Notes: a model not told the origin generated them from the letters alone. A DNA stretch of 32,314 nucleotides from Betaproteobacteria bacterium (GCA_009778785.1 WRFN01000018.1:1-32314), one strand, 5' to 3'; shown: positions 14,681 through 24,924, counted from the first letter of the stretch. A program made the numbers and translations.

Positions 14681-17554
14681 ATGCTGTACACCACCATAGA
14701 AACTTTCGCCGAAGAACTCAAAGTGCCAGTTGCCACGCTGCTCGAGCAGTTGGCCGCTGCCGGTATTGAGAACAAAAAGGTCGGCGACAAGCTCACCGCC
14801 AAAGACAAAGCGGCGCTGCTGGATTATTTGCGCCAGCAACACGGCGCTGCCGCCGAGCCGAAAAAGCGCATCACGTTGACGCGCAAGGAAACTTCGGAGA
14901 TTCGGACGCCGGACGCTTCCGGCAAAGCGCGCACCATTCAGGTCGAGGTTCGCAAGAAACGGGTGCTGGTGCGCCGCGAAGAAAGCGAAGCCACGCCGAC
15001 GGCGGCGGTGGAATTGCCAACTGCAGAGGAAGCGCCGGAAGTTTTGTCGAGCGCGCCGTCGGGTTTGCCATCAGTGCCGACCACTGAGCCGGTTGAAATG
15101 GTTGAAGCCGTTGAGCAGACCGCCGAAGCGCTCGCCGCTGCTCAAGACGAGCAAACGACACCCCGAATCGGCGCTCGCGTGGCTGCGTTGTCAACGCCGG
15201 AAAAAGCCGCGTTGGCGGCTGCTGCCGCGACCAAGGCCGCTGCGCGCAAAGCGGCGGCCGGTGATAAGAAAGCCTCGAAAAAGAAAACGGTGCAGCCGAC
15301 CGAAGCCAAGCCTGCGGCGCCGGTCGCCGTCGCCAAAGCGCGCGTGCCGGTGTTGACGCCGGAAGAATTGGAATCGCGCCGCGCCGAAGATAAGCGGGCG
15401 CAAGAGTTGATCGCGCGTCAGCAAGAAGATTTGCGTCGCAAGCAAGAGCTGGAAGCGGCGCGGCGCACCAAGAAGGAGCGCGAAGAAGCGGAGAAGGCGG
15501 AGAAAGCGGCGCGCCTCGCTGCCGAAAAAGCGGCGCGCGAAGCGCCTGCCGCAGAAAAACCGGCTACCGAATTGAAGGGCACGCTGCATCGTCCGGCGCA
15601 CAAGAAGGAAGCGAAGAAGGAAAAAACCAAAACCGCGCAGCGCGAAGCAACGGATCGTAACGAAGAAATCCGGCGCGGGCTGAAAACGCGCGGCGGCAGC
15701 GCCGCTACCGGTTGGCGTTCGCCCAAGGGCAGCAAAGGCAAGCGCGACGAGAAACCGGAAGTGCAAGCGCCGATCGCGCCGATTGCGCCGGTCGTCCGCG
15801 AAGTGGTGGTGCCGGAAACGATTACCGTTGCCGATTTGTCGCACAAGATGTCGGTGAAAGCGGCAGAAGTGATCAAGACGCTGATGAAAATGGGCATGAT
15901 GGTCACCATCAATCAAATGCTCGATCAGGAAACCGCCATCATCGTCGTTGAAGAAATGGGACACACCGCGATTGCCGCCAAGCCGGACGATCCCGATGCG
16001 CTGCTGGTGGCCGACGAAGCGTCGAGCCACAGCAATGCCGAACTGTTGCCGCGCGCGCCGGTCGTCACCGTGATGGGACACGTCGATCATGGCAAAACCT
16101 CGTTGCTCGATTACATTCGTCGCACCAAAGTGGCCAGCGGCGAAGCGGGCGGCATCACTCAGCATATCGGCGCGTATCACGTCGAAACGCCGAAGGGCAT
16201 CATCACTTTCCTCGACACGCCGGGTCATGAAGCGTTCACCGCCATGCGGGCGCGCGGCGCCAAAGTCACCGACATCGTGATTCTGGTGGTCGCTGCCGAC
16301 GACGGCGTAATGCCGCAAACGAAAGAAGCGATTGCACACGCGCGCGCCGGTAATGCGCCCATCGTCGTCGCCATCAACAAGATTGATAAAGCGGATGCCA
16401 ACCCCGAACGGGTGCGGCAAGAGTTGGTTGCCGAGAACGTCATCCCCGAAGCCTACGGCGGCGACGTGCAGTTTGTCGAAGTGTCGGCGAAGACCGGCAG
16501 CGGCATCGACGCGCTGCTCGACGCCGTGTTGCTGCAAGCGGAAGTGCTGGAATTGAAAGCGCCGAAAGATGCGCCGGGCAAAGGCATCGTGATCGAATCG
16601 CGGCTCGACAAAGGGCGCGGCGCGGTTGCGACCGTGCTGGTGCAATCGGGCACGTTGCGGCGCGGCGATGTCGTGCTGGCCGGCGCGGTTTATGGTCGCG
16701 TGCGCGCGATGCTCGACGAAAACGGCCGCAACATTAGCGAAGCAGGGCCGTCGATTCCGGTGGAGATTCAAGGCTTGTCGGACGTGCCGATGGCCGGTGA
16801 AGATGTGTTGGCGCTGAACGACGAGCGGCGCGCGCGCGAAGTGGCGCTTTTCCGTCAAGGCAAATTCCGCGATGTGCGGTTGGCCAAACAGCAAGCGGCC
16901 AAACTCGAAAGCATGTTCGAGCAAATGAGCGACAGCGACGTCAAAACCTTGCCGCTCATCATCAAGGCCGATGCGCAGGGCAGCTACGAGGCACTGCAAC
17001 AAACACTCACCAAACTTTCGACCCACGAAGTCAAGATCAACGTCGTTCACGCGGCGGTTGGCGGCATCACCGAGTCCGATGTCAATCTGGCGATTGCCTC
17101 CAAGGCGGTCATCATCGGCTTCAACACCCGTGCCGATGTGCTGGCGCGCAAACTCGCCGAGAACAACGATATCGAGATTCGTTACTACAATATTATTTAC
17201 GAGGCTGCCGACGACGTGAAAGCGGCGCTCTCCGGCTTGCTGTCGCCCGAAAAACGCGAGCAACAAATGGGGCTGGTCGATATCCGCGAAGTTTATCGAA
17301 TTCCGAAAGTCGGCGCCGTTGCCGGTTGCTATGTGCTCGAAGGTCAGGTTCAACGCGGCGCGCGCGTGCGCGTGTTGCGCGATCATGTGGTGCTGCACGA
17401 CGGCGAACTGGATTCGCTGAAGCGTTTCAAGGACGACGTGAGAGAAGTCAAGGCCGGATTCGAGTGCGGCTTGTCGATCAAGAATTTCCACGATATTCAG
17501 CAAGGCGACCAGATCGAAGTGTATCAAGTGGTCGAAATTGCGAGAACACTTTGA
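14681..17554 (+). CDS. infB: Translation initiation factor IF-2
   Basis: GTPase that places fMet-tRNA on the 30S subunit and promotes subunit joining. The chain is 957 residues. It has an N-terminal helical subdomain ([20 protein letters not shown]), a long Ala/Lys/Glu-rich charged linker (about 60-370), a second IF2-N domain ([20 protein letters not shown]), then the G domain with GHVDHGKT (466-473), DTPGH (512-516) and NKID (566-569), and the C-terminal beta-barrel and fMet-tRNA-binding domains. ATG 14681 follows AGGAGATTTACAGG. It lies 24 bases after nusA and 4 bases before rbfA. Linker composition is low-complexity and high-GC, normal for the family. Confidence 0.97.
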   Translation: MLYTTIETFAEELKVPVATLLEQLAAAGIENKKVGDKLTAKDKAALLDYLRQQHGAAAEPKKRITLTRKETSEIRTPDASGKARTIQVEVRKKRVLVRREESEATPTAAVELPTAEEAPEVLSSAPSGLPSVPTTEPVEMVEAVEQTAEALAAAQDEQTTPRIGARVAALSTPEKAALAAAAATKAAARKAAAGDKKASKKKTVQPTEAKPAAPVAVAKARVPVLTPEELESRRAEDKRAQELIARQQEDLRRKQELEAARRTKKEREEAEKAEKAARLAAEKAAREAPAAEKPATELKGTLHRPAHKKEAKKEKTKTAQREATDRNEEIRRGLKTRGGSAATGWRSPKGSKGKRDEKPEVQAPIAPIAPVVREVVVPETITVADLSHKMSVKAAEVIKTLMKMGMMVTINQMLDQETAIIVVEEMGHTAIAAKPDDPDALLVADEASSHSNAELLPRAPVVTVMGHVDHGKTSLLDYIRRTKVASGEAGGITQHIGAYHVETPKGIITFLDTPGHEAFTAMRARGAKVTDIVILVVAADDGVMPQTKEAIAHARAGNAPIVVAINKIDKADANPERVRQELVAENVIPEAYGGDVQFVEVSAKTGSGIDALLDAVLLQAEVLELKAPKDAPGKGIVIESRLDKGRGAVATVLVQSGTLRRGDVVLAGAVYGRVRAMLDENGRNISEAGPSIPVEIQGLSDVPMAGEDVLALNDERRAREVALFRQGKFRDVRLAKQQAAKLESMFEQMSDSDVKTLPLIIKADAQGSYEALQQTLTKLSTHEVKINVVHAAVGGITESDVNLAIASKAVIIGFNTRADVLARKLAENNDIEIRYYNIIYEAADDVKAALSGLLSPEKREQQMGLVDIREVYRIPKVGAVAGCYVLEGQVQRGARVRVLRDHVVLHDGELDSLKRFKDDVREVKAGFECGLSIKNFHDIQQGDQIEVYQVVEIARTL

Positions 17555-17558
17555 TGCC

Positions 17559-17942
17559 ATGAAGAAACATTCCGCCCGTCACCATCGCATCGGCGATCAG
17601 ATTCAGCGTGAGCTGGCCGAACTGCTGCGCGAGCAGATCAAGGACCCGCGCATCGGTTTGGTGACGATCACCGCCGTTGACGTATCCGCCGATTTGTCGC
17701 ACGCCAAAGTGTATTTCACCAACATGAGCAACGCCGCCGATGCCGCCGCCGCCGAGCAGGCGCTGGTTCGCACGGCGGGTTTTCTGCGTTCCGAAATCGC
17801 TCACCGTCTTTCCAGCTTCACCGTGCCGCAACTGCATTTCATCTACGATCGCTCGACCGAGCGCGGGATGCAGATGTCGCGTTTGATCGACGAGGCGGTG
17901 AGCAGAGATCAGGGTGTCAGGGATCAGGAATCAGATTCCTGA
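17559..17942 (+). CDS. rbfA: Ribosome-binding factor A
   Basis: Cold-shock-linked 30S assembly factor acting on the 5' end of 16S rRNA. The 127 residues hold the type-II KH-like fold with RIGDQIQRELAELLREQIKD, DPRIGLVTITAVDVSADLSHAKVYF split over the two halves, and PQLHFIYDRSTERG. ATG 17559 starts four bases after the infB stop; a TTG at 17538 would overlap infB and is unlikely. The stop overlaps the truB ATG by one base. The final nine residues are encoded by a GGATCAGGAATCAG-type repeated sequence ending in a small inverted repeat and do not look like normal family sequence. Confidence 0.93.
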   Translation: MKKHSARHHRIGDQIQRELAELLREQIKDPRIGLVTITAVDVSADLSHAKVYFTNMSNAADAAAAEQALVRTAGFLRSEIAHRLSSFTVPQLHFIYDRSTERGMQMSRLIDEAVSRDQGVRDQESDS

Positions 17943-18856
17943 TGAAGCGTACTTGGCGCCGCGTTGATGGCGTTTTATTGCTCGACAAACCGGTCGGAAT
18001 GTCGTCGAACGCGGCGCTGCAAAAAGCGCGTCGCTTGTTTCAAGCCGAGAAGGGCGGCCACATGGGTACGCTCGACCCGTTCGCGTCCGGCTTGTTGCCG
18101 CTGTGTTTCGGCGAAGCCACCAAGTTCTCGCGCTTCGTTCTCGATGCCGACAAAATTTACCGTGCTACTTTGCGTTTGGGGGTGACCACTACCACCGGCG
18201 ATCCCGAAGGCGAGATCGTCGAGATGCGCGAGGCTGCGCACGTCGGTCTTGCCGCCGTAGAAAAAGCGCTTGCCGATTTTCATGGTGCGCAGCAGCAAGT
18301 GCCGCCGCGCCATGCCGCGCTCAAATATCAGGGGCGCGCTTACTACGAATACGCGCGCGCCGGTATCGACATCCCGCGCGAAGCGCGCGCGATTGAAATT
18401 CATGCGCTGCGTTTGATTGACTTCGCGTCACCGGTGCTTGTGTTCGAGGCGCAGGTGAGCAAAGGGACGTACATTCGGACGCTGGCCGAAGACCTCGGCG
18501 CGGCGTTGGGTTGCGGCGCGCATTTGACCGCGTTGCGGCGGCTGCAAAGCGGGCCGTTTTCGATGGCGGCGGCGTTTTCGCTCGAAGCGCTGGAAGCCGA
18601 ATCCGAAAGCGAACGAATGCGTCATTTGTTGCCGACGGAAACGCTGGTTCAGGCGCTGCTTCGGGTTGAGCTTGCTCCGGCAGCGGCCAGCCGGTTCAGT
18701 CAAGGGCAGCGGTTGGCGTTGCGCGACGTTGGGGATGATGTCGGTACGGATCAGGCGCTTTATGCCGTTTATGCCGAGTCAGATGCCCGTTTTTTGGGCG
18801 TTGCCAAAATCCGCGACGGAGCGCTGCGGCCGCTGCGGCTCATCATTTCGTCGTGA
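17942..18856 (+). CDS. truB: tRNA pseudouridine-55 synthase TruB
   Basis: Converts U55 of the T-loop of elongator tRNAs to pseudouridine. The 304 residues begin with GVLLLDKPVGMSSNAAL, then the catalytic motif GGHMGTLDPFASG with Asp45, the KIYRATLRLGVTTTTGD strand, and VSKGTYIRTLAEDLGAALG. A PUA-like C-terminal tail follows about residue 250. ATG 17942 shares its A with the rbfA stop (TGATG), so translation is coupled. Last gene of the rimP-nusA-infB-rbfA-truB unit; rpsO has its own -10 element 122 bases downstream. Confidence 0.95.
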   Translation: MKRTWRRVDGVLLLDKPVGMSSNAALQKARRLFQAEKGGHMGTLDPFASGLLPLCFGEATKFSRFVLDADKIYRATLRLGVTTTTGDPEGEIVEMREAAHVGLAAVEKALADFHGAQQQVPPRHAALKYQGRAYYEYARAGIDIPREARAIEIHALRLIDFASPVLVFEAQVSKGTYIRTLAEDLGAALGCGAHLTALRRLQSGPFSMAAAFSLEALEAESESERMRHLLPTETLVQALLRVELAPAAASRFSQGQRLALRDVGDDVGTDQALYAVYAESDARFLGVAKIRDGALRPLRLIISS

Positions 18857-18977
18857 GTGGGGCCCTTTTCATGCCAAAAGATTTTCGCGACCACTCATTT
18901 CATCTGTAAAACTGGAATAAGGTTGAAATCAAAGGGCTTCCTCAAGCGTTGATCCCTCAACTGCTCCCTTTCTGGGC

Positions 18978-18983
18978 TATAAT
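18978..18983 (+). promoter_or_regulatory. Candidate -10 element for rpsO
   Basis: Perfect TATAAT 65 bases upstream of the rpsO ATG. The -35 region at 17-base spacing is poor; TTGATC at 18949 is too distant. The leader of about 55 bases would be suitable for S15 autoregulation as known in E. coli, but no clear pseudoknot was established. Confidence 0.5.
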
Positions 18984-19042
18984 ATTGCCCTTTTTAAGAG
19001 ATATCACATGACACGCTTGAAGAAAGCGAAAGGATAAAAGCT

Positions 19043-19312
19043 ATGGCTGTTTCGGTTCAGGAAAAAGCAAAAATCATCACGAATTTTCAACGGATTCCCG
19101 GAGACACTGGTTCTCCCGAAGTCCAGGTCGCGCTGCTCACTTCGCGCATCAACGGCTTGAACGGACACTTCAAGGATCACGTCAAGGATCACCATTCCCG
19201 TCGCGGTCTGCTCCGCATGGTGTCGCGCCGTCGAAAATTGCTCGATTATCTGAAATCGCGCGATGCCGACAGCTACAAAGCTTTGATCGAAAAGCTCGGG
19301 TTGCGCAAGTGA
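19043..19312 (+). CDS. rpsO: 30S ribosomal protein S15
   Basis: Primary 16S-binding protein that organises the central domain of the small subunit and contributes to an intersubunit bridge. The 89 residues equal the family length. Signatures are [38 protein letters not shown] and [16 protein letters not shown] 19043 follows AAAGGA (19029-19034). It lies immediately before pnp, the classic rpsO-pnp pairing, with 141 bases between them that contain a short TCGGA/TCCGA hairpin but no strong terminator. Confidence 0.97.
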   Translation: MAVSVQEKAKIITNFQRIPGDTGSPEVQVALLTSRINGLNGHFKDHVKDHHSRRGLLRMVSRRRKLLDYLKSRDADSYKALIEKLGLRK

Positions 19313-19453
19313 GTCCTGTCGGATACCTCCGATACTTCGCTCGCGCTTCCGGCGTTGAGTGCGCTTCTTTTTATATCGCAATGGATCATTCATTGCTTCG
19401 CTTAACTGAGTGACCGTCCACCGTTGCGTGCGGTCTCATTCAAGGGTTATCAC

Positions 19454-21577
19454 ATGAACACACCCATCAAGAAGTCCATCGCCTACGGCAGCCACACGCT
19501 GACATTGGAAACCGGCGAAATCGCGCGCCAAGCTACCGGCGCCGTGATGGCCAGCCTCGGCGAAACCACCGTGCTGGTTACCGTCGTTGCCGCTAAATCG
19601 GCCAAGCCGGGACAAGATTTTTTCCCGCTGACCGTTGATTATCAAGAAAAGACTTACGCCGCCGGCAAAATTCCCGGCGGCTTTTTCAAGCGTGAAGGTC
19701 GGCCTTCTGAAAAAGAAACGCTGACTTGCCGTTTGATCGACCGCCCGATTCGTCCGCTTTTCCCGGACGGTTTCTACAACGAAGTGCAAATCGTGGCAAC
19801 CGTGGTGTCGGTGGATCCTGAAATCGACCCCGACATTCCGGCGATGATCGGCGCGTCGGCGGCGCTGGCGCTGGCCGGCATTCCGTTCAACGGCCCGATT
19901 GGCGCGGCGCGCGTCGGCTACATCAACGGTCAGTATGTGCTGAATCCCGACAAGAGCGATTTGCCGAAGTCGGGTCTCGATCTCGTCGTCGCCGGCACCG
20001 AAGCCGCCGTGTTGATGGTCGAGTCGGAAGCGAAAGAACTTTCCGAAGAAGTGATGCTGGGCGCCGTGATGTTCGGGCACCAACAGCAACAAGCCGTGAT
20101 CGACTTGATTCACAGCCTCGTCGAAGAAGGCGGCAAGCCGCTGTGGGATTGGCAGCCGCCGGAGAAAGACCTGCCGCTGATCGACAAAGTGGCCGCTATC
20201 GCCGAAGCCGAATTGCGCGAAGCGTATCAACTGCGCTCGAAATCGCAGCGCTCGCAACGCTTGTCCGAAATCGCCGCCAAAGTTCAAAGCGAATGCGGTG
20301 CCGACGAAGACCCGGCGCTGGCCGCGCATCTGTCGCAAATCCAGTTCGATCTGGAATCCAAAATTGTTCGCAGTCAAATTCTCTCGGGCGAACCGCGCAT
20401 CGACGGGCGTGATACACGTACCGTGCGGCCAATCGCCATCCGCACCGGCGTGTTGCCGCGCACCCACGGTTCGGCGCTCTTCACGCGCGGCGAAACGCAG
20501 GCGCTGGTGGTGGCGACGCTCGGCACCGCGCGCGACGAGCAAATCATCGACGCGCTGCAAGGCGAATACCGCGACCGCTTCATGCTACACTACAACATGC
20601 CGCCTTACGCCACCGGCGAAACCGGCCGCGTCGGCTCGCCGAAGCGTCGCGAAATCGGCCATGGTCGTCTCGCCAAGCGCGCGTTGGTCAACGTGTTGCC
20701 GTCAGCGGACGATTTTTCCTATTCGATGCGTGTTGTCTCCGAAATCACCGAATCGAACGGCTCGTCGTCGATGGCGTCGGTGTGCGGCGGCAGCCTGGCA
20801 CTGATGGATGCCGGCGTGCCGACCTCGGCGCACGTTGCCGGGATCGCGATGGGGCTGATCAAAGAAGGCAGCCGCTTCGCCGTGCTGACCGACATCCTCG
20901 GCGACGAAGATCATCTCGGCGATATGGATTTCAAAGTCGCGGGCACCACCAACGGCATCACCGCGCTGCAAATGGATATCAAAATCCAGGGCATCACCAA
21001 AGACATCATGGCGGTGGCGCTGTCGCAAGCGCGTGAAGGCCGCATCCACATTCTCGGCTTGATGCAACAAGCGCTGCCGCATTCGCGCGCTGAAATTTCG
21101 CAGCACGCGCCGCGCATGATGACCTTCAAGATCAATCCGGAAAAAATCCGCGACGTGATCGGCAAAGGCGGCGCCGTGATTCGCGCGCTGACCGAAGAAA
21201 CCGGCACCGTGATCGACATCACCGACGACGGCATGGTGACCATCTCGTCGGTCAACGCCGAAGCCTGCAACATCGCGCGCAAACGGATCGAAGAAATCAC
21301 CGCCGAAGTCGAGATTGGCAAGATTTACGAAGGCACTGTTCTGCGACTGCTCGATTTCGGCGCCATCGTGCAAGTGTTGCCCGGCCGCGACGGTTTGCTG
21401 CACATCTCGCAAATCGCCAGAGAGCGCGTCAATCAGGTTTCCGATTACCTGAAAGAAGGGCAAAGCGTTCGCGTCAAAGTGCTGGAAGCTGATGAAAAAG
21501 GCAAAATTCGCTTGTCGATGAAAGCCGCTGCCGAAGACGAAGCCGCTCCGGCAAGCGCACCCGAATCGCAAGAGTAA
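19454..21577 (+). CDS. pnp: Polyribonucleotide nucleotidyltransferase (PNPase)
   Basis: Phosphorolytic 3'-5' exoribonuclease in RNA turnover; trimer that can join a degradosome. The 707 residues show the first RNase PH core ([17 protein letters not shown]), the helical linker, the second RNase PH core with [10 protein letters not shown] and the catalytic aspartates Asp484 and Asp490 in [16 protein letters not shown], a KH domain ([17 protein letters not shown], Gly570-Gly573) and an S1 domain ([20 protein letters not shown]). ATG 19454 follows AAGGG; the frame is open ten codons further but has no ribosome site there. A perfect palindrome follows the stop. Confidence 0.97.
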   Translation: MNTPIKKSIAYGSHTLTLETGEIARQATGAVMASLGETTVLVTVVAAKSAKPGQDFFPLTVDYQEKTYAAGKIPGGFFKREGRPSEKETLTCRLIDRPIRPLFPDGFYNEVQIVATVVSVDPEIDPDIPAMIGASAALALAGIPFNGPIGAARVGYINGQYVLNPDKSDLPKSGLDLVVAGTEAAVLMVESEAKELSEEVMLGAVMFGHQQQQAVIDLIHSLVEEGGKPLWDWQPPEKDLPLIDKVAAIAEAELREAYQLRSKSQRSQRLSEIAAKVQSECGADEDPALAAHLSQIQFDLESKIVRSQILSGEPRIDGRDTRTVRPIAIRTGVLPRTHGSALFTRGETQALVVATLGTARDEQIIDALQGEYRDRFMLHYNMPPYATGETGRVGSPKRREIGHGRLAKRALVNVLPSADDFSYSMRVVSEITESNGSSSMASVCGGSLALMDAGVPTSAHVAGIAMGLIKEGSRFAVLTDILGDEDHLGDMDFKVAGTTNGITALQMDIKIQGITKDIMAVALSQAREGRIHILGLMQQALPHSRAEISQHAPRMMTFKINPEKIRDVIGKGGAVIRALTEETGTVIDITDDGMVTISSVNAEACNIARKRIEEITAEVEIGKIYEGTVLRLLDFGAIVQVLPGRDGLLHISQIARERVNQVSDYLKEGQSVRVKVLEADEKGKIRLSMKAAAEDEAAPASAPESQE

Positions 21578-21579
21578 TG

Positions 21580-21607
21580 GCAAGGGCGCTTCGCGAAGCG
21601 CCCTTGC
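21580..21607. terminator. Perfect palindrome after pnp
   Basis: GCAAGGGCGCTTC and GAAGCGCCCTTGC face each other around a two-base CG centre directly after the pnp stop. The strong stem suits a transcript end or RNA 3' stabiliser, but no T-tract follows, so factor-independent termination is uncertain. Confidence 0.5.
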
Positions 21608-21644
21608 AGAATTCCCTTCCTTGCGGGAGGGGCGCAAGAAAATC

Positions 21645-21669
21645 AAGGGCGGGTTTTAAACCCGCCCTT
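21645..21669. repeat. Palindrome AAGGGCGGGTTT-T-AAACCCGCCCTT
   Basis: Perfect 12-bp stem about 30 bases before the TerC-family gene and 37 bases after the pnp palindrome. The form resembles interspersed GGGCGGGTTTTAAACCCGCCC elements of proteobacteria; it may act as a transcript boundary. Confidence 0.5.
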
Positions 21670-21700
21670 ATGCTTCGCTGAACCGTCAGGAAACGTTGCC

Positions 21701-22393
21701 TTGGAAATCGGACTCAACGCCGCCTTCATCACCGCCGTTCTGCAAATCATCGCTATCGATATTTTGCTCGGCGGTGATAACGCCATCGTGATCGCGCTGG
21801 CCTGCCGTCGTCTCCCGCCCCAACAACGCCGCCTCGGCATTTTCTGGGGTGTGTTGGGCGCTGTCGCGGTACGCATCGTCCTGATCTTTTTCGCGCTGCA
21901 ACTGCTGAGCCTGCCCGGCCTTAAAATCATCGGCGGGTTGTTGCTGCTGTGGATCGGCGTCAAATTGATTCGCTCCGACGACAATCATCACAACGAAGCC
22001 ACTGTCGCCGGCAGCACACGTCTCATCGGCGCTATCAAAACCATCATCGTCGCCGACGCGATCATGAGCATCGACAACGTGATCGGCGTTTCCGCCGCTG
22101 CGCAAGGCGACCTCGCGCTGGCCGTTTTCGGCATCGTTATCAGTGTGCCGATCATCGTCTGGGGAAGCCGCTTCGTGCTGCGATTGCTCGATCGCTTTCC
22201 AGTCATCATCGTGCTGGGCGGCGCTTTGCTCGGCTGGATCGGCGGCGGCATGTTGGTGAGCGACATCGCGTTGCAACCGCTGATTTCCGATTGGCCAAAC
22301 GGTAGCCACTACCTCGCCGCTGTTGTCGGCGCCATTTTTGTGCCGGTTGTCGGCAAGTGGATCGCAGGGAGAAAAGGGCAACAGAAAAAGTAA
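21701..22393 (+). CDS. TerC-family integral membrane protein (YjbE-like)
   Basis: Multi-pass inner-membrane protein of the TerC family. Characterised relatives are implicated in manganese or other metal export and in metalation of secreted enzymes; the substrate here is unknown. The 230 residues have about seven hydrophobic segments and the two inverted-repeat signatures with buried acids: DILLGGDNAIVIALA and DAIMSIDNVIGVSAAA. These two D-N motifs are the presumed metal site. The start is TTG 21701 with AGGAAA about ten bases upstream. It is alone between pnp and the kdsD operon. Not a tellurite operon: no ter neighbours are present. Confidence 0.88.
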   Translation: MEIGLNAAFITAVLQIIAIDILLGGDNAIVIALACRRLPPQQRRLGIFWGVLGAVAVRIVLIFFALQLLSLPGLKIIGGLLLLWIGVKLIRSDDNHHNEATVAGSTRLIGAIKTIIVADAIMSIDNVIGVSAAAQGDLALAVFGIVISVPIIVWGSRFVLRLLDRFPVIIVLGGALLGWIGGGMLVSDIALQPLISDWPNGSHYLAAVVGAIFVPVVGKWIAGRKGQQKK

Positions 22394-22755
22394 AGGAAGA
22401 CGCCGACGGCTTCATGAGATCGTGTCGTACGGGTTAGCGAAGCGCGTCATCCACGGATAAATTTCGAGGGATCTATCGGGTAAACTCCTGTCTGTACATA
22501 ACCAAACAGTCCATTGAAAATGGCTGCAAGAAGTTAGATGGTTTCAGGCGGATGGCGGCCTGCGGCCTTATTCGCCTTGCACCTGTTTTCATTTTGGAAC
22601 GATGCCAATAAAAGTCTTTCCCACCTGAGTCTTTAAAACCGCAGATCGTCGGAATTTTCCTTTAAAGCAAGGGCTTGGCATTCTCAAGTCCTGTCGGTGC
22701 GATAAAATCTTACGGACAAGCGAAAACCATGCCAGTCTTGGCGTTATACTAAGCT
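22394..22755. other. Intergenic region before kdsD
   Basis: No gene is supported. Near 22429-22453 lies a GGGTTAGCGAAGCGCG-type element reminiscent of interspersed repeats. The region ends with a TATACT element just before kdsD. Nothing else stands out. Confidence 0.5.
22745..22750 (+). promoter_or_regulatory. Candidate -10 element abutting the kdsD start
   Basis: TATACT lies five bases before the kdsD ATG (22756), and no Shine-Dalgarno is visible. A start site at the usual distance would fall on or next to the ATG, giving a leaderless message. The -35 region is weak. Confidence 0.35.
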
Positions 22756-23751
22756 ATGACACAATTTTCTACATTCCTTCTCGATCCGACGCATGTGTTG
22801 GCGCTGGCTCGTCAAGTGCTCATCACCGAAGCGCGCGCTATCGAAGCGATGGCGGCGCGGCTCGACCCTGCCTTCGCCGATGCGGTTGCTCGCATTCTCG
22901 ATTGTCCGGGGCGGGTGATCGTGACCGGCATGGGTAAATCCGGCCACATCGCTCGCAAGATCGCGGCGACGCTGGCTTCGACCGGCACGCCGTCGTTTTT
23001 CGTTCACCCGTCGGAAGCGAGCCACGGCGATCTGGGCATGATCATGTCGCAGGATGTGGTGTTGGCGTTGTCCAATTCCGGCGAGACCGATGAGGTGATC
23101 GCGTTGATTCCGCATCTCAAGCGCGAGGGTTCGGGGTTGATTGCGATGACCGGCAACGCGCATTCGACGCTCGCGCGCGCTGCCGATGTTGTTCTCGACG
23201 CTTCGGTGGAATCGGAAGCTTGCCCGTTGGGCTTGGCGCCGACCACCAGCACAACGGTGGCGCTGGCGCTGGGTGACGCGCTGGCGTTGGCGTTGCTCGA
23301 TGCGCGCGGTTTCTCCGCCGAAGATTTTGCGCGTTCGCATCCGGGCGGAACACTGGGGCGTCGCTTGTTGACGCGCGTGTCCGACATCATGCGAACCGGC
23401 GATGCACTGCCGGTGATTGCGCAGTCGGCAACGTTGCAGGAAGCACTGGTCGTCATCAGCGGCAAGGGCATGGGGATGGCAGCGGTGCTCGACGACGATG
23501 CGCGCGTGGTCGGTATTTTTACCGATGGCGATTTGCGGCGTTATCTCGAAAAAAATCGCGATTTGACGATACCGATGCAGCAACTGATGAAAACTTTGCC
23601 GCGCACGATCACTGCCGAGCGGTTGGCGGTCGATGCGGTGGCGCTGATGGAATCTGCGCCGAAAATTTCGCAACTGCTGGTAGTTGACGAAGCGCAACAT
23701 CTGGTCGGCGCGCTGCACATGCACGATCTCTTTCGAGCGAGGATTCTGTGA
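22756..23751 (+). CDS. kdsD: D-arabinose 5-phosphate isomerase
   Basis: Interconverts ribulose 5-phosphate and arabinose 5-phosphate, the first committed step toward Kdo of LPS. The 331 residues contain a SIS sugar-isomerase domain (about 40-180: VIVTGMGKSGHIARKIAATL, PSEASHGDLGMI, LSNSGETDEVIAL) and two CBS domains (about 205-330: VSDIMRTGDALPVI, GIFTDGDLRRYLEK). ATG 22756 opens the Kdo/LPS-transport operon. The stop overlaps the kdsC ATG by one base. The KpsF paralogue of capsule loci is the alternative name, but the kdsC-lptCAB context favours KdsD. Confidence 0.95.
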   Translation: MTQFSTFLLDPTHVLALARQVLITEARAIEAMAARLDPAFADAVARILDCPGRVIVTGMGKSGHIARKIAATLASTGTPSFFVHPSEASHGDLGMIMSQDVVLALSNSGETDEVIALIPHLKREGSGLIAMTGNAHSTLARAADVVLDASVESEACPLGLAPTTSTTVALALGDALALALLDARGFSAEDFARSHPGGTLGRRLLTRVSDIMRTGDALPVIAQSATLQEALVVISGKGMGMAAVLDDDARVVGIFTDGDLRRYLEKNRDLTIPMQQLMKTLPRTITAERLAVDAVALMESAPKISQLLVVDEAQHLVGALHMHDLFRARIL

Positions 23752-24278
23752 TGGATGCGGACATTCTTCAACGCGCGGCGGCGGTTCGTTTGCTGATCTG
23801 CGACGTGGACGGCGTTCTCACTGACGGGCGCATTTATTTCAACGACGACGGCGTCGAGTCGAAAGCGTTTTTCGCTACCGATGGTGTCGGCCTCAAGTTG
23901 TTGTTGCGTGCCGGCATCGAAATTGCTTGGATCACCGGCAGTCGCGCACCGGCGGTGGCGCATCGTGCTCGCGCGCTCGGCGTCAAACATGTGGTGATGG
24001 GTGTATTCGACAAGTTGACGCCCTGGCGCGAATTGTGCGCGCAACTGAACATCACGCCGGAAGCCTGCGCTTACATCGGCGACGATTTGCCTGATTTGCC
24101 GCTGCTGGGCGTTTGCGGTTTGGCGGTCGCCGTGCCGCACGCGCCCGCCGCGCTCAAGCAGGCGGCGCATTACGTGACGCACATGCCGGGCGGCGGCGGC
24201 GCCGTGCGCGAAGTGTGCGATCTGATTTTGACGGCGCAAAACAAAACGCCCGATACCGCCATGTTGCGGTCGGCCTAG
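23751..24278 (+). CDS. kdsC: 3-deoxy-D-manno-octulosonate 8-phosphate phosphatase
   Basis: HAD-family phosphatase giving free Kdo from Kdo-8-phosphate for LPS core synthesis. The 175 residues have the DxD nucleophile motif LLICDVDGVLTDG (Asp18, Asp20), the C0-type compact form with no large cap, AWITGSRAPAV (motif II), KLTPWREL, and YIGDDLPDLPLL (motif IV). ATG 23751 has GCGAGGA 7 bases upstream and overlaps the kdsD stop; a GTG one codon earlier is possible. Acts directly after Kdo-8-P synthase, which is not in this window. Confidence 0.95.
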   Translation: MDADILQRAAAVRLLICDVDGVLTDGRIYFNDDGVESKAFFATDGVGLKLLLRAGIEIAWITGSRAPAVAHRARALGVKHVVMGVFDKLTPWRELCAQLNITPEACAYIGDDLPDLPLLGVCGLAVAVPHAPAALKQAAHYVTHMPGGGGAVREVCDLILTAQNKTPDTAMLRSA

Positions 24279-24300
24279 AGGTTAACCTGACGCTCCGATC

Positions 24301-24918
24301 ATGGTTACGTTACGAGATCGCATTCAACGCTGGGTTTCATGGTTGCCGTTATTGTTTCTGGCGGCGCTGGCGGCGTTGACGTATTGGCTCGATGCGCAAA
24401 TCAAAACACCCAATGCCGAGCGCGATGCGGCGGCGCGTCACTCCATCGATCTGTTCATCAATCATTTTCACGCGACGCAGTTCAACGCCGACGGTGCGCC
24501 GCAACAGCAGTTGACCGCCGTTCACGCCGAACATTTTATCGACGACGATTCGATTGCGCTCGAACAGCCGTACATCGTTCTGCAAAACCCGCAGCAGCCG
24601 CGTTTCACGTTGACCGCCGATCGCGCGCAACTGAGCGGCGATCATAAAGACCTCTATCTTCACGGCGCCGTCACCGCCGTTCGTGATGCGCCGTCCGCCG
24701 AGACCAAGCAAACGGGCGTTCCCAACGAGCAGATGACGCTGCGCTCCGAATACCTGCATGTGCGTCCCAACGACAATTTTGTGCAAACCGATCAGAAGGC
24801 CACGCTGGAGTCAGCGAGCGGCCGTGTCGAATCGGTGGGGATGGAGGTTGACGGCAACACGCACATCATCAAGCTGCACTCCAATGTTCAGGGAATTTTT
24901 CAGCCACAACGCCATTGA
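24301..24918 (+). CDS. lptC: LPS export protein LptC
   Basis: Bitopic inner-membrane component of the LptBFGC transporter that passes LPS to LptA. The 205 residues have one N-terminal membrane helix (LPLLFLAALAALTYWL) and a periplasmic beta-jellyroll (PYIVLQNPQQPRFTLTADRA to GMEVDGNTHIIKLHSNVQG). ATG 24301 lies 22 bases after kdsC; GAGG is slightly too far to be an ideal ribosome site. It is followed after six bases by lptA. Sequence conservation in this family is low, so the assignment rests on topology, length and position between kdsC and lptA. Confidence 0.9.
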   Translation: MVTLRDRIQRWVSWLPLLFLAALAALTYWLDAQIKTPNAERDAAARHSIDLFINHFHATQFNADGAPQQQLTAVHAEHFIDDDSIALEQPYIVLQNPQQPRFTLTADRAQLSGDHKDLYLHGAVTAVRDAPSAETKQTGVPNEQMTLRSEYLHVRPNDNFVQTDQKATLESASGRVESVGMEVDGNTHIIKLHSNVQGIFQPQRH

Positions 24919-24924
24919 CCCGTT

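Noticed and set aside
15191-17560. 789-codon antisense frame across infB
   Set aside because: Mirror frame of a high-GC gene; His/Arg/Phe-rich noise opposite a certain IF-2 gene.
18949-18983. TTGATC as -35 partner of the rpsO TATAAT
   Set aside because: 23-base spacing is outside the working range; only the -10 is kept.
22701-22708. GATAAAAT as a kdsD promoter with TTGGCA at 22675
   Set aside because: Spacing of 20-22 bases is too long for a sigma-70 promoter.
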